64,000 nt of DNA from Acanthaster planci (GCF_001949145.1 NW_019091363.1:1118387-1182386); one strand, 5' to 3'; shown: positions 45,201-56,285, numbered from the stretch's first letter. Notes: generated from the letters alone by a model not told the origin. Numbers and translations are program-made.

Positions 45201-48200
45201 ACATTTAGCAAACTTAATTGACTTTCACATTTGGGAGTTTTTGGCTTTAGAGATCTTTTAATTTTTTCACGATGGGAAGTAAGCAAATGAGGTCTAATTA
45301 AGAGCAAGTAAATTAACATTGAAAAGTTTATCATTTTGTGTTACGGTACATTTAGAGGATCCAGTGTTGGCAGGAAGTGACCATGCTTCAGTAATGCAGC
45401 ATTGTGGCCTTGTCAGTTTGACTTTCAAAATGGAAAGCACAATTTCTGTTCTTTAACTTGATTGGGAATTTCTTTTTTATTTTTATATTTTACTTTTACA
45501 AAGGCACGCTAACAGACAAATAGGAATTTAATCTGGTTGAAGTGGGAACTGCTAGATTTCTTCCGAATGCACTCTCTCAACTCGGACAGTTTCTGATTAA
45601 ATATTTCAGACAGTTTTTGTAGGGGTGTGGATTGTTTTCATTTTTATTGTGGTGCAGGGCAGCTTAATGCAGCGTCGTTTAATTTGAGTATCACTTCAAA
45701 AACAGCAAGTAGCCACCCTAGGGCCATGAGCTTGACTTCTCGATCAATGCCGGGGCAAGCCATATATCGTTTGATCGCACCACACCGATCCATCCCAACA
45801 ATAACTGGGGGGGGGATGCAGCTGTGGTGGGGAAAGAGACCCCGCTGCTGTGAAACAATTATCAACGGGGAACCGGGGACAATTAGATCAATTAGCCATT
45901 TGATGGGAATTAAATGCCAGAGGGACACTGACCAAGGTCACGGTGATGTGAGAAGTTGGCGAGCGGTAGACAGCTGCAAGATATACAGCACTCATTGATT
46001 GGGGCATAGTCAAAAAAGTACGCCATGCATGTACGTGCATATGCTGCTTGTTAGTCATCCAGAGTCAAGCAGGAAATGTGTTTCTGTAGGATATGAATCA
46101 AATGAATTATTTAAGCTACGGTATCGTTGCATGTGTTATGATAATTGTGCTGTGTTTAAATGTTGTGCATAAAAAGGCAAAGCAGAAATACTCATTCAGT
46201 TTCAATTTACAGATTTTTCCTGATTGAATGTTTCATTTATATTTTAAATTATTTAAAAGAGGGATATTTTTAATTTTTTCCTCAGAAAGGTTTCTGAAAG
46301 TGTGCATGATGATTTACCCTGGAGCTGTTGTAGATTGATATTAACGACGTTTCCAAGTGTGTGAAACAAAAAATTTGCAGATTTGCTAATGACCCCAGAA
46401 GCCTTTTAAAAACCCAAGCAGTGCCAGGAAGAAGGAAAACACCTGCTCGACTTATTTCCCCCCTGAGAAAGTGTCACTCTTTAGGGGAGAGATGGCCCCA
46501 CAAAATTTGCCACACATTCAACTGTAGTAAAGTTTGGTCTTATTTTCATGTGCGCATGCTATAAACAAAAAATCAGCCACTTTCAAACAAGAACAAGTCT
46601 TGCTTAATGGAATTTGAACAGTGCCATGCAGGCTCATCTCGTGCCTTCCAGTAATGGTATCATTACCCCTATCCAAAGTATTCTTGATTTGGGAGGTGTT
46701 ACTGTCAACTTGATCTACAGTGCAGTACCCGATTTATGAAATTTTAATCGTCGTGAAGCACACTGGTTCACACCTCAGTCCTGGTCATCTGTTTTCACTG
46801 AGCAGTGGTGTCGGAACAACAGGCATCCATATTTTAAACACATGTGGCATTTTGCTGGTCGCAATGTGCCAAACATCAAGTTTGTATAAATTTTGCAGTG
46901 TACCTGCTCTGCTCTTCATGTTCTCTGATCTGCTCAGGGTACACATGTCACTATGGGCAGCTAGGCGTTCATATTTCAACCTGTCTCATCACTTTGATCT
47001 GTCTGAAAGCAAAGCACCAAAAGTTGACGTTGGGGAGTTCTTAAAAGAGTGTAAATGTACATGCACATGTAGAAAGCATCTATTTTGAGAGAAAGTTGTA
47101 CAAAGGCCTGCAACACAAACTCTAATTTTTCACATTTTAAGAGTTCTTTGTACATGTAGAGATTATTCTCTAGGGGTGTAATTTCATTTACCTGTACAAG
47201 AACTGGGTCTTTGAAGGGTTTGGCTCGGTAGTTTTGATTCTGTGTTTCCATGCTGTTGAGTTTAGCGGTCTATGTCCCACTGTCACTAACGGCTGACATA
47301 AAGGATGTAATTGTTTCTGTTAGTCTTTTTGTCTCAGTGGTTGTAGTTTCAGGTACAATATACATGTATCTTCAACCATTGGTATTTGGAGTTGAAAATA
47401 GTTTGAATAAATCAAATAATGCAGCATGCTGTGGTTGGTGTATTTCTGGACTATTTCTGGAAAGTGGCTTGTTGAGCCAGTACTTTATCTCCCGCACCGT
47501 ACCGGTAGTTGTGGGAACTTGTCCCCTGAATGCAGTGAATGCCTACCCAATTACCCATGTACTACTACAAGTAGCTTTGTCTCTCAGGTATTGGTGTATA
47601 GGTGTGGCTACAATGTAAGGCCTACGTGTGCATACATAGACATGTACATCAGTACTGTCCCGATTCAGATGGTAAATAATAGGACATCAAGTTTTAAATT
47701 CTGTTAATTAGTGAGTCTTTGAAATTTTCAAAGACCAAACATAGCTACATTTTAAAAAAGCTGAATTTTTTCCCAGCCAATTATCTGTTTTTTCCTTCAA
47801 ACTCGATGAGAATCAGAGTGCCTGAGTAACTAAGAGTAATGCCAGTGTTGTATGATCAAAATACAAACATGAAAAACAAACCATTCTATGGACTTGACCA
47901 CTGCAAGTCACATCACATGGAGTAGGGAAAACGGGGCAGTTGCATCCAATGTGTCAGCAAAGTTCCCAGACCTGTTAGGTTGCTTCTTTCCCTGTTTTTT
48001 TTTCTTCTACCCTCTTGTCACCTTCCTGTACATCTGTAATCCTCTTTGGAGGATCCTTGCCCAGATGGGCTGTGAAGAATTCATGCTGGTGTCTTCCCTC
48101 GCAGTCACAAATTCTGGAATCCCCATCTTTAAAGATGAGTCGAGGGAGGGGGGGTTGCTCAAAAATTCATGAGACAACAAGTGTTGGCAGCGGCACATCA

Positions 48201-51200
48201 GAGGGGAGAGGACAGGTTTGGAATCAGGGGATCAGTTTGCAAGATGGCCGTGCCACTTTGTCAACGTCCAAACTGGGAGAAGAGATGGGAAATATTGGAA
48301 GGAGGAATTTACATACATGAGTTGTAGACCTGGGTAATTACTCCTGTGTGTGCTCTGGGCATGTACATGTACATAAACCAATATTTACAGTTTAGCCTCT
48401 GGTCAGAGCTTTCAAGCTTACGTGTGCTTTACTGACATCATTGGCACTATTTACATGTAAAAATAACTGTTGTTTGAGGTTGCTTGGACTGACTCATATC
48501 AGGCCAGAAATTCTGCAGCAAGTACATTTTTGTGCCAAGTAGGCTGTATTGTTGTAAGCAGCAACAGACCTTTAAAATGCATGTAATTTAAGATTCTCTG
48601 CCTCCTGTCCCCAGTGCCCTACTACCGGTATTAATTCTTGTTTGTTTAATCTCCCTCATAATCTTGAATTTTTAACCCTAACAGTCCTCAGTCCTCCAAC
48701 AGGTGAAGGATTGAGGACTGTTAGGGTTAATGAAAGGTTTTAACCCTGCAGACAGAATGGAACATCTTCCGGAAAGTTGCTGAAGATAACGTCATTGTTG
48801 TACATGTATGTGCCCAGTAACGGATCAAGTTAAATTGTGCCCTGTAGGTTCATGCAATGGACCTTTCCTGGGAAATGTGCAGACTAGACAGGCACATGCA
48901 TACTACTACCACTGGTTGGCAAGCGCAGCTGTCAAGACTGTTGGCAGTGTAGGTGAACTGCTGTAACCATTAAACCTTGCGCGTTGAAGGTTCATCCAGA
49001 CTGTTTTACATCCCGTTTCCGATACTTCAGCACACTTTTCTCGAAACTAAATGGAGTCACCAGTGTCCTGAGGTCGGAAAGTAACAATTTCTTGTCTTTA
49101 AATTTGGTATTCATGTCAAACCATACTGGTACAGAAATGATGTGTACATGTACATGTATGGGCTAATACTTATGTGCACATGGAGATTTGTATTGTCACG
49201 TCATTGATTTAAGCAACTTTGCCAACCAATTGTAGTAGCGTGCATGCGCTTGCCTTAAATGCATACCTGTATTTCATGGAAAGGTCCATTGTGTGGTAAG
49301 TAATTTCCTACTGTACCGGTACATTTACATGTACATTTTTTTCTCTTTGACCAAGGGTTTTGTCTACAAAGCTGACATCTATTTCACAAAGATGAATTCT
49401 GTACATGCTGTAAAACTTTCCCCTGTTTGCGCGACCCTCTCAGAGAGAAACAAGTTTTGCTTACAATCAGAGCAGGCAGTTTTCTAAGTTTATGTGGATG
49501 TTAGACTCATTGGTTGAGTGTGATGTGTTTGATTTTCAGTCCTGTCAAACGAGATTCAAGTTGAACCGTGTCTTGTGAATTTTTCTCTAAGCCAGAACAA
49601 GGGAAGCTAGAAGTAGTACCGGTGCATGTCCATTCAGTGCTGGATAATTTGTATGTACCGCGACATGTACATGTGTTACTGCATCCCTAACATGCTTCCG
49701 CAGTTGTGGCGACAATTACAATATCATGCCTGTTGTACACATGCTGTATTTCACTGTAGACACGAAATTTGGATGTGGCCCGAGTTTGATCAAGTTTGGA
49801 TTAGTGTGCCAAGCATAACCTAGCATGAACCACAAGAGGGCGCTGTTTTAACAGGGATGTGTATGTTTTCTTTTGCATGTGCACAAGTACACATGTTATA
49901 ACAAGAAACCCCCTTTAATTAAAAAAGAATTGGCAATACAAAGTGGATTGTAAAGACACACATAGCCTACAATGATGTAGAGTTTACTGTGTCATTATTA
50001 AAGATGATCATTGACCAACATGTAGTTGTACATCATACCGATATAAACCAATGCAGTAATAAAATGTTTCTTAGTTTAGCTCATGAAAATTGGATAACTT
50101 GGACATATTTCGAAAATGCATGCCTTCACAGGAATCCATCACAGTCCTTTTGAATCAGTCACAAGTCAGTCATTCAGTATCAAGTCCCTCTATTCTCTAG
50201 TCACAATCTACTGGGTATTTCAATGAATTGTGACAGTATCCTTCCTTTGTCATTGTTCCTCCTGTTACCGCTGACAGGACTTATGTAAAGACTTGTGATT
50301 GGATTTGACCACAGCATTCGACCATGGTTGATTCCAGAAATTTGGGGTCCAAAAGTGTGATATTTTTGTGTCCCTGTTACATCTGACCTTTGTTATTTGA
50401 CATGGAAATATCACCGGAATTGATTTCAAACTATTACTGCTTGTTTGGCAGGTACATGTAATTTCCATTAATTCATAATGCTTGGAAATTAGGAAATGTG
50501 TTCTGAACTTCACAAAATCATAGGTCAGATGTGACAGGGACACGAAAGAAATGGACCCCTAATTTCTGGAATTACCCACATGTGTGGTTCTGACGAGAGC
50601 ACAAGGTTTTGGGTATGTTTGTCTGAGAGTAGTTTTCTTCACCGTGATGGAGACGGTACCTGTCATACTCCTACCACTGAATGGTTTTTTCCAAATGGAC
50701 AGGATTCTTTGATTTGAGCAAATTGAAAAGGGGGAGATGTGTACAAAAGCAGTATTATTCTGGTTATTGAATAAATGAGTCAATTTATGTTGAGGAAGTA
50801 GGCAATCAATTTTTCGTTACTCTTCTGACAAGATTGTATGTGCTGTGATGAGATTAATTTTATAATGCAGGTTGTGTTTCATTAAAATGAATAAATAATG
50901 TTTAAGCGGCCTGACAAACCTGAATACGCGTGATCACCAAAAAGAAAAAATCTCAGTCTGGACAGTGTCTGGCAACTGCAAAAAGTCATTAATGTCATCT
51001 TTCCCCTCCCCAGCAGACAACGCAACTTTTGCATTATGCACGATATTTTGCTGTCTTGAGAAAAGACTGTGGATGAAAATTTCATGACTGTTTATACTGA
51101 CCATGTTGTGCATGTTAACAGCCCCAGTGCTCTAGATCATGGATTACCCCAACAATCAATAACTCCCTTTGTGGCATTACACTGCAAGCCATCAAAAACT

Positions 51201-54200
51201 TCTTTTGTAACTGTGCCTGCTAATCCCTCCTAATCTGTGTAATCGATAAATGAGACCACTGCCCGGGATCACTCACTTTCAGCCGATCCAAAGAAGTTCC
51301 TGTGTGAAGTTAGACAAGTGATATTGACATCCTGAGTGCTCACCTTGTACTGTAGCATATGTGTCCCAGTATTTCTTAAAGAATTAGGCAAATTCTATTC
51401 AATAGGTGACTGTTAGTGTTAGATCTTGCGGTGAGAACAGCCAGGTCTGTCTCCTGTGCGAGACCGCTACCTTGTCACTAACATTCCTCTTCATTGAAAC
51501 TCATTCTGGAGAGAACAAAGACCAAATCCCCGCAACATTGCTGAGAGAATACCCTTGATCTGATAAGGGTCTATGTAAATTGAAGCACCTCAAGCCCCTA
51601 GTGAGAAAATCTACATTGTGCTACAGTTATTTCTCCAGTTTTTTTGGTGATCTTTGAGCCCAAGCTTCACTGAAACGCTCCCTGATCTTGGTGAGGCTAC
51701 TATCCAATCGTATAGTTTCTAGCATTCAATTCTAATTTAGTTTCTTAACCAACATCCTCAAAATAAATTGTAATAAATAATTTCATTTCAATATTTCAAC
51801 TATCCCTTTTTCTCATTCCAGCTCCATGATTTTTAAATTTACAAATGTAGACACTGCAAGGAGCAGTGTTTAAATCTAAGGACGTACATTTTCCTGGTGA
51901 GGACCATATTCCAGGGGGTGCTTTTGCCCTGCTTTGTATTTTAATACCTTCAGGTACATGTACTTGTACTGTTGCTGATGGCCTCCAGTCCTTTGACATC
52001 CTTGTACATGCATTAGACAGTACAGCAGTCTGACAGTATTTTTTGTTTTGTTGGCTTGTATGTAACAAACTCAGTGATGAACAAGTGTGAAATTAAGGGC
52101 TTCAGGTGGGAGACATCTGTCAGGTTTGGTCACAGGTTCTAAGGTTAAAAGAAAGGATTGGAAACAAAATTAAGAATAGGCACTCAGTACTGGATATTAT
52201 GCACCAGCTGCATAATTTTGACCAGCGCCCTTTGAACATTGATTTGCAGTAGAAATTCCATTTTCATCCACCCCACCATTTTATGCACTCGTGAATGATT
52301 GAGAACTATAGAGTACCGAAGTGAATATGTCACATGCACAGTTATGTGTGCAAAAGGCATTTGCGCGAGAATCAGCATGAGAACCAATGCACACAAGTTC
52401 TCCGTTCATTTGTACGGCATTTATTGGTTCTAAATGGTGTCACACTTCAGTACTCTATACTGTTGAAGCACATATAATTTCAGCAGTCAGTTTCACAGGT
52501 TTTTTTGGGCTCCTTACAGGTATGAGAAGTACACCTCATTGGCTCAGCAGTCCAAACTGAACCAGTGCCATCGTGAGGTAGGTCAACTCAAGAGTGCCCT
52601 GGAGAGAAGCGATACCTACATCGAGGAGCTGGAGACTCAGTTGGAATACTACAGGTCTCTGTTTGGTTCCCTTCCGCATAAAAGACCCCGTCAGGGGGAG
52701 GAACCTGTCGCAAAATCTTTGAAAACATCAATTGAAGGAACTCAAAGTGTAACTTCTCTACCATCTGAGGCAGTTTCTACTTTCAGGAGGATGGGTAATT
52801 GTCAGGCTGACCCCAATAAGTTTGGTCCATTTACATCACCAGGTGGAAATCTGACTCATCACAGACCTCTGGCAACCATGGATGGGGGTACCATTTCCAG
52901 TGGATCAAGACACCTACTATTTGATGCGATCAGTAAAGATTCTGATAAGTTCCAATTAGCATTCTTCAAGAAGAATGCTACCACACATTCACACACAGGA
53001 GGGCATTCCGCGGATGAATCTCAAAGTTCAACAAGTTACAAGGAAGCACATCATATGCTTGTAAGTCCCAAGTCTGGTGTTAATTCAGTGGAAGAGGATA
53101 CCACCAACGTTGATAAACGGCAGCTAGCCAGTGATGAAGACTCAGACCTGGAAGAGCCCAGCGCAGTTAGAACCACCCCATCCACAGCTTTAGGAAAATT
53201 GTCCTTGGATTCCACTAAGCGATCTCATGGACCATTATTCTCCAGTGAAAACCTTGACTCCAAGTTTCAAATTTCACCATCTTGCCACCGTCAGCTGAAC
53301 TTCGGTGAGGACTCCCCTGGAAATGCAGCTGTGCTGTCCTCACTCGGCACGGCCGAATCTCACGGTCTAATGCTTGAGGACAACAAGGTGGATATGGGCC
53401 CCCTTGATCACAATGCTACCTTCTCCGATCTGGACTTTACGCTGACTTCAGAGATTTCAGATTGTGCCAAGCTCATGAAGGAAGCAGAGAAGAGAGTGAC
53501 TCAGAAATGGCTAAGCAATCAAGAGGGAGAGACAGGCTCCCCAAATTTATCAATAAAAAACAACCTGAAGCATTTGAAGTCCTACACACCCACCAGAAGT
53601 GGTGATCCTTCAAAGAGAAACAAACAGCACTTTGCACCAGTTTGCATCTCTGCTCCCGGTTTGGGGCATGGTGATCAGCCAACAGGCTTGACTTATCACT
53701 GCAACCCTCAGTCCAAGTCTCAAAATCTGAAGATGGATTTTGATTCAGGAGGAACGTTTACTAAGGTCACATGGTCTAAGAGCCGACCAGACTACAAATT
53801 CATGCCAAAGACAGCCTCTGCTGAACCTCAGGAACCGGCCACCCACAAGAATGGCGTTCATATTAGGGCTTCTCAATCCACAGAGAAGTCAGCTAATTGC
53901 CCACTTCAGTCTTCCACTCTAGCGTCCAATTCCACATTATCGACTCATACTCTCACCAGACTGGCAGTGAAAAGTCAGTCTCCAGTCGCGGCTAACTCAA
54001 AAGGGGAAGTGCTGAGTGGCTCCAAACCGATCATCAAACCACAGCTGATGAGACTCAGACACAACACGGATCCCACTGACTCCAAGACTTGCGCAATTGG
54101 CCTCAGAACACTGAGCAGATTGAAATCGGATGGAGACTGTCACCAGGACACCCTTGATTCCTTGAGAGATGATATGAGAGCCAAAGCTGCAGCTGTTGTG

Positions 54201-54368
54201 AATAGACCAGGGAGATGTGCCAGCTCGTCGTTGGCTGCAGGCGAATTGGAAATGAGGTCATTCTCTCAAAGCCGGGATAGGGGATTGGGAAATGAGCCCC
54301 TCAAAAGAATCCGGTCAGATAACGTTTCCGAGGATGATTATGGTAGTAGTCAATCACCTACCTTCTGA
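21184..54368 (+). CDS. OBI1: OBI1/RNF219, RING-type E3 ubiquitin ligase of the origin recognition complex (6 exons, complete)
   Basis: Exons 21184-21261, 26651-26786, 34324-34415, 34940-35392, 41044-41132 and 52520-54368 join to 2697 nt (898 residues plus TGA). All introns are GT-AG and phases fit. Residues 20-57 form a C3HC4 RING: C20, C23, C33, H37, C40, C43, C54, C57, followed by RIPITPENPCKQIIGG, nearly identical to vertebrate OBI1. Coiled-coil segments follow at about 103-126, 220-283 and 284-330; SALERSDTYIEELE matches vertebrate KALERSDKYIEELE. The last ~570 residues are Ser/Thr-rich and look disordered. Human OBI1 (726 residues) ubiquitylates ORC3 and ORC5 to promote origin firing, so a nuclear role is expected. 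The start follows a good context (CAAGATGG). It lies head to head with SLC10A7. Confidence 0.95.
21682..22548. mobile_element. Foldback-like element with tandem-repeat arms
   Basis: The left arm (21682-21857) is built from degenerate units of about 16-20 bp around AACTCGTACCC. The right arm (22371-22548) has the reverse complement type (GGGTACGAGCTGACCC). Outer ends match: GTGGGGT...ATGGGTCAACTCGTACCCGA at left, and its reverse complement at right. The spacer includes an ~80-bp direct duplication. Confidence 0.75.
22067..22230. repeat. About 80-bp imperfect tandem duplication
   Basis: The stretch with ATTAATTTGAATTATTAAAA, CAGTGAATATACTC and GTTGATGTCAGCTTCTT occurs twice in a row, with small differences, within the foldback-like element. 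Confidence 0.75.
23110..23565 (+). pseudogene. Broken non-LTR retrotransposon (CR1/L2-like) reverse transcriptase
   Basis: The frame from about 23151 reads WIKNDIKCNLDKQQFGSLED, then VVVATDF. A 2-base loss at about 23306 shifts to SKAFNRVDHNILIPKFID, IPWICSFLSEPTQAVSY and AGIPQGTKLGPVAFL. A second shift near 23508 gives VINDAGSNFPEVNYV, where the Y-x-DD catalytic box should follow. There it is interrupted by a SINE-like sequence. The motif order (DFSKAF, PQGTKLGP) is typical of CR1-group LINE reverse transcriptases. Two frameshifts make it inactive. Confidence 0.85.
23566..23640 (-). mobile_element. tRNA-derived SINE (copy 2), cut by assembly gap
   Basis: Shares GCCCTTACCCAACGT, then CACTGTATGCTCAGTGCTTG, with the SINE at 1700-1832 in the same orientation. 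The tRNA head would fall in the N run. It sits inside the LINE reverse transcriptase. Confidence 0.8.
23641..24594. other. Assembly gap (954 N)
   Basis: Unresolved sequence; long open frames across it are artefacts of N translation. Confidence 1.
24595..24850 (+). mobile_element. Probable LINE 3' end
   Basis: T-rich sequence followed by a CAGCCTCTGGGCTG hairpin (about 24803-24820), as seen near 3' ends of CR1/L2-like LINEs. Probably the tail of the element whose reverse transcriptase lies left of the gap. Confidence 0.45.
26651..26786 (+). CDS. OBI1: OBI1 exon 2 (RING)
   Basis: Acceptor TTCGGGTTCAG, donor GTCAGT, 136 nt. It encodes VKQPIVCSNHHVFCNACIEL onward to CPTCRIPITPENPCKQII, ending in phase 1, with the six remaining zinc ligands of the RING. 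Confidence 0.96.
28905..29405 (-). repeat. Dispersed repeat, copy 1 (minus orientation)
   Basis: Its reverse complement matches 37240-37740 over about 500 bp: for example CACAGTTAATGGACCCATTA, CCATTTTCAGCCAGAACCA and TAAATTTTGACTCGA all have near-identical partners there. Confidence 0.75.
32013..32066 (+). repeat. Perfect 3 x 18-bp tandem repeat
   Basis: GTGAACTGGTTGCCTTGT occurs three times without a difference. Lies in OBI1 intron 2. Confidence 0.95.
33040..33292. mobile_element. MITE, copy A
   Basis: About 250 bp sharing long stretches with 50331-50572: GTGTCCC near the left end, TTGATTTCAAACTA in the middle, GAAAATGTGTTCTGAACTT at right. The ends are imperfect inverted repeats. Confidence 0.75.
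33366..33512. repeat. Dense GTACATGTAC palindrome cluster
   Basis: Repeated TACATGTACA, sometimes joined by CACATG or CCGGTA. Open frames here read as VHVHVH or MYMYMY on both strands and are not genes. Similar clusters lie at 9795-9945, 12410-12475, 26150-26195, 30160-30215, 41759-41830 and 43021-43065. Confidence 0.85.
34324..34415 (+). CDS. OBI1: OBI1 exon 3
   Basis: Acceptor CCCTCAG, donor GTACAT, 92 nt. It completes Gly72 and encodes GPNQENESDSYMSSPALRRA then RFDILYQDCE, matching the vertebrate GGTSES...RKTRLELLHKEYE region. Confidence 0.92.
34940..35392 (+). CDS. OBI1: OBI1 exon 4
   Basis: Acceptor CTAATAG, donor GTACAG, 453 nt (151 codons), phase 0 at both ends. It starts NEIKRLQEENGALKNTNSQL (coiled coil), passes through a Ser/Pro-rich linker, and ends LAVLRSKLKQ...DMDKLKE, matching vertebrate WKKKLRTANEIYEKVKDDVDKLKE. 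Confidence 0.93.
36400..36590 (+). repeat. Dispersed repeat family 2, copy 2
   Basis: Partner of 12545-12745 in the same orientation. A small piece (ATTATGCACCA...) may recur near 52196. Confidence 0.7.
37240..37740 (+). repeat. Dispersed repeat, copy 2
   Basis: Inverted partner of 28905-29405: same block order, many point differences and small indels, no coding frame. Family unknown. Confidence 0.75.
41044..41132 (+). CDS. OBI1: OBI1 exon 5
   Basis: Acceptor TTCTTCAACACAG, donor GTAAGT, 89 nt, ends in phase 2. It encodes KNAKLSADNRALLTENGRLK then QAAAIRSPR(K), matching vertebrate KKLKLENGGLVRENLRLK...RSPQK. Confidence 0.92.
41522..41656 (+). other. Unassigned exon-like segment (135 nt)
   Basis: Preceded by TTTTCCACCTGCAG and followed by GTAAGA. 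Open in phase 0: LVMEDELQDKQGLLSLEFFM, then VKVMKIMGAMRNDGEGPDEQ and SDWKR. It lies 389 bp after OBI1 exon 5, but exon 5 ends in phase 2, so inclusion in OBI1 would meet a stop codon. It may be a poison exon, part of a nested gene, or chance. Confidence 0.3.
42741..42800 (+). other. Unassigned terminal-exon-like segment
   Basis: After ACATTTAG the frame reads TEDYFEEDEKINKTTPPELK and a TAG stop, with coding-like composition. A segment at 42513-42590 (after TAGTTTTCAG: EPPPKKLGKGISQDGENIYN) has the same strand and phase. Protein not recognised. Confidence 0.25.
43099..44025. mobile_element. Transposon-like element with perfect 26-bp terminal inverted repeats
   Basis: 43099-43124 is the exact reverse complement of 44000-44025. 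TTAAAT flanks the element on both sides (43093-43098 and 44027-44032), as a target-site duplication would. The interior has short open frames only. Confidence 0.7.
48672..48730. repeat. Perfect 19-bp inverted repeat with 21-base loop
   Basis: TTAACCCTAACAGTCCTCA at 48672-48690 pairs exactly with 48712-48730. It could form a stable hairpin. Confidence 0.9.
50331..50572. mobile_element. MITE, copy B
   Basis: Terminal inverted repeats are visible: ATTCCAGAAATTTGGGGTCC at left pairs with GGACCCCTAATTTCTGGAAT at right. Pairing continues inward through GTGTCCCTGTTACATCTGACC. The core matches copy A at 33040-33292. No clear target-site duplication. Confidence 0.8.
52520..54368 (+). CDS. OBI1: OBI1 exon 6 (terminal, long disordered tail)
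   Basis: Acceptor GGCTCCTTACAG. The first G completes Lys283; YEKYTSLAQQSKLNQ and the ERSDTYIEELE coiled coil follow, then about 570 Ser/Thr-rich residues to TGA at 54366-54368. An acidic, helix-prone stretch, FSDLDFTLTSEISDC then AKLMKEAEKRV (about residues 585-612), stands out in the tail and may be a binding motif. Longer than the vertebrate tail. Confidence 0.95.
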
Positions 54369-54493
54369 AATGAAATAGTCATCATCGGAGTCATGGTGTA
54401 AGGCTATTTAATCCTATTAAGCTGAACAGTTGTTGAGGAAAGTTTTTTATGTTAAATTCTCCCTTCTGAATACAAAAAGTCTCATTAATAAGT

Positions 54494-54499
54494 AATAAA
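54494..54499 (+). terminator. Candidate OBI1 polyadenylation signal (AATAAA)
   Basis: First AATAAA after the stop codon, 126 nt downstream, in AT-rich sequence. The cleavage site cannot be seen. Confidence 0.5.
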
Positions 54500-55829
54500 A
54501 CTGTGGCAAATTAATAAGATTAATTTTTGTTGATTTCCAATGAAAGCAGATAGGAATTAATACGCATCTAAAGGAATATTTTCATGAATTTGTCAAAGCT
54601 TATTTATACGTGATGAACAGGCTAAATTATCAGGCATTATCAAAGTTTACGATGAAGTGAAACTTTGCCTTCGTTTAGGCCTACAGAGCGCAGCATTTCA
54701 GTTGTAAAATGTAACAAACTATCCCGATACTTGAGATTCAGAAACAAAAAATATAAAAATTAACTGAACATGTGAGAAATGTCAGTTATTGTTTCAAATT
54801 TCTGGTCTGTTCGGCAAGTGTACTGTTTATGTTCATACCACAGGTGTCTGACTGCTAAATTCTCGCTTGGACCTGCATCTCTTATTGTGTATACTCCAGG
54901 TCTGGAACACTCACAGGCATCCTACGTACACGGTTTTGACCAATCGGAATATGGGATCATTGAAGCCCCAGCGAGCACCGCGTCAGCTTGTAGAATTGCA
55001 TAATTGCACAAAATGAGAAGAATCTTATGAAGGCGTGTTAGTACAGCGCATATCAGCATCGACGGACTCTCAATATACTCATGTTATTATCCACGCTCAA
55101 TATAGGGTCAAGAACATTCCTGAAGCTATCGCTCCTCCCTCGGCGGTTTTTTTCTCATTAGTTGCTCTTGTAGGACTTCCTCCAATCCCGAGGAAGCGGA
55201 CTTCTTGAGCCGGTTCTTGGGCTCAGCAGGCCAGTGGAGGTTTTTCCCTAGCTTTGCTACCCCCCTCCAAAGCACTGCCTACACTTGCATGTTTGTCGGT
55301 GTCCTGTCGTAGAGAAAGGGGTAAAGTACGTTTATCTCTTCTTCTACGAGGGGTCGGGCACTGCGTTTCACCGGTGTACAGGTGTGTTCTGCCGGCGATA
55401 GGTTGGTGATGATTTTAGAGACTGTCACTCATTAGAAAAGATGAAATTGATGATTAACATTATACTGTGCCTTCATTTCAATAAGTACAAATAAAACCAT
55501 TTTCTAAAAAAGGGGGACTGCCTATTAGGCGGATGATATTTGCAAAGATGTGTTTAGCGTTCTGAATATGCTGAAAGCTAAGCTTCTCCATCAAAAATGG
55601 AAACGGTATCCGTAGAGCCTGTTATCATCGTCGTGTATTTTGTCCAACTCATCCACAGTCTGGACTTCCTTTAAATTGAACGTTGTTAATGACTTTGAAG
55701 TTAATTGCACTTTTGTAATGCAAAGCAATGGCTCGAGCTTCTTTTCTTCTCGGTTTTTTTTTTCAAACTTTGATAATTTTGTTCTTAATAATAACGTTGG
55801 GTTCTCTTCGCCCCGAGCCCGTCACAGCC

Positions 55830-56285
55830 TGGTAGTGAAGCTGAATACGCCATGTGCCGTGTGCGCAGGGCGTAATCCCAGTCATATCAGTTCTAGATTA
55901 AAGCGTCGTAAACGCGCAATCAATTATGGAGTGGGGCAGAGGGGGCCGGGCACAGTCGAGCCCGCATGGCAGGTGCGCACCCGCGCCTCGCGCACTTCAT
56001 TTTCATTCCATTAAATTACACGCGTGACCTGGGTGAACGAGCTCGGCTACGGCGGGACCGCGGTGCGCAGCCGACCCCGTCGAGGGAGCGAGTGAGTGAG
56101 CGAGTTGTACACGCTGCATGGCTGCGTTTTGCCCCCCTAGCATTCAAGTCGCATCTCGCGAGGGAATTGGTTCCAATTCGGCTGTGAGATTCAAGCCAAA
56201 TTTCCGGTGAGGTTTTTGGGCCGCCTGTCTCCGGATTTCTTGTAGTCTCTTGTCGAGATCGGCTTGGCTTACTCTGACTCACTCC
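55830..56285. promoter_or_regulatory. CpG-rich block 1 (candidate CpG island)
   Basis: Many CG dinucleotides (GCGCACCCGCGCCTCGCGC and similar) against a CpG-poorer background; no GTACATGTAC strings. No transcript start can be assigned. Confidence 0.45.

Larger units (their letters stand above)
41133..52519 (+). other. OBI1 intron 5 (11.4 kb)
   Basis: Holds three unassigned exon-like segments (41522-42800), a transposon-like element (43099-44025), a MITE (50331-50572), a 19-bp hairpin (48672-48730) and a candidate conserved non-coding block (45700-45960). GTACATGTAC clusters stop between roughly 44.9 and 46 kb. Confidence 0.55.
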
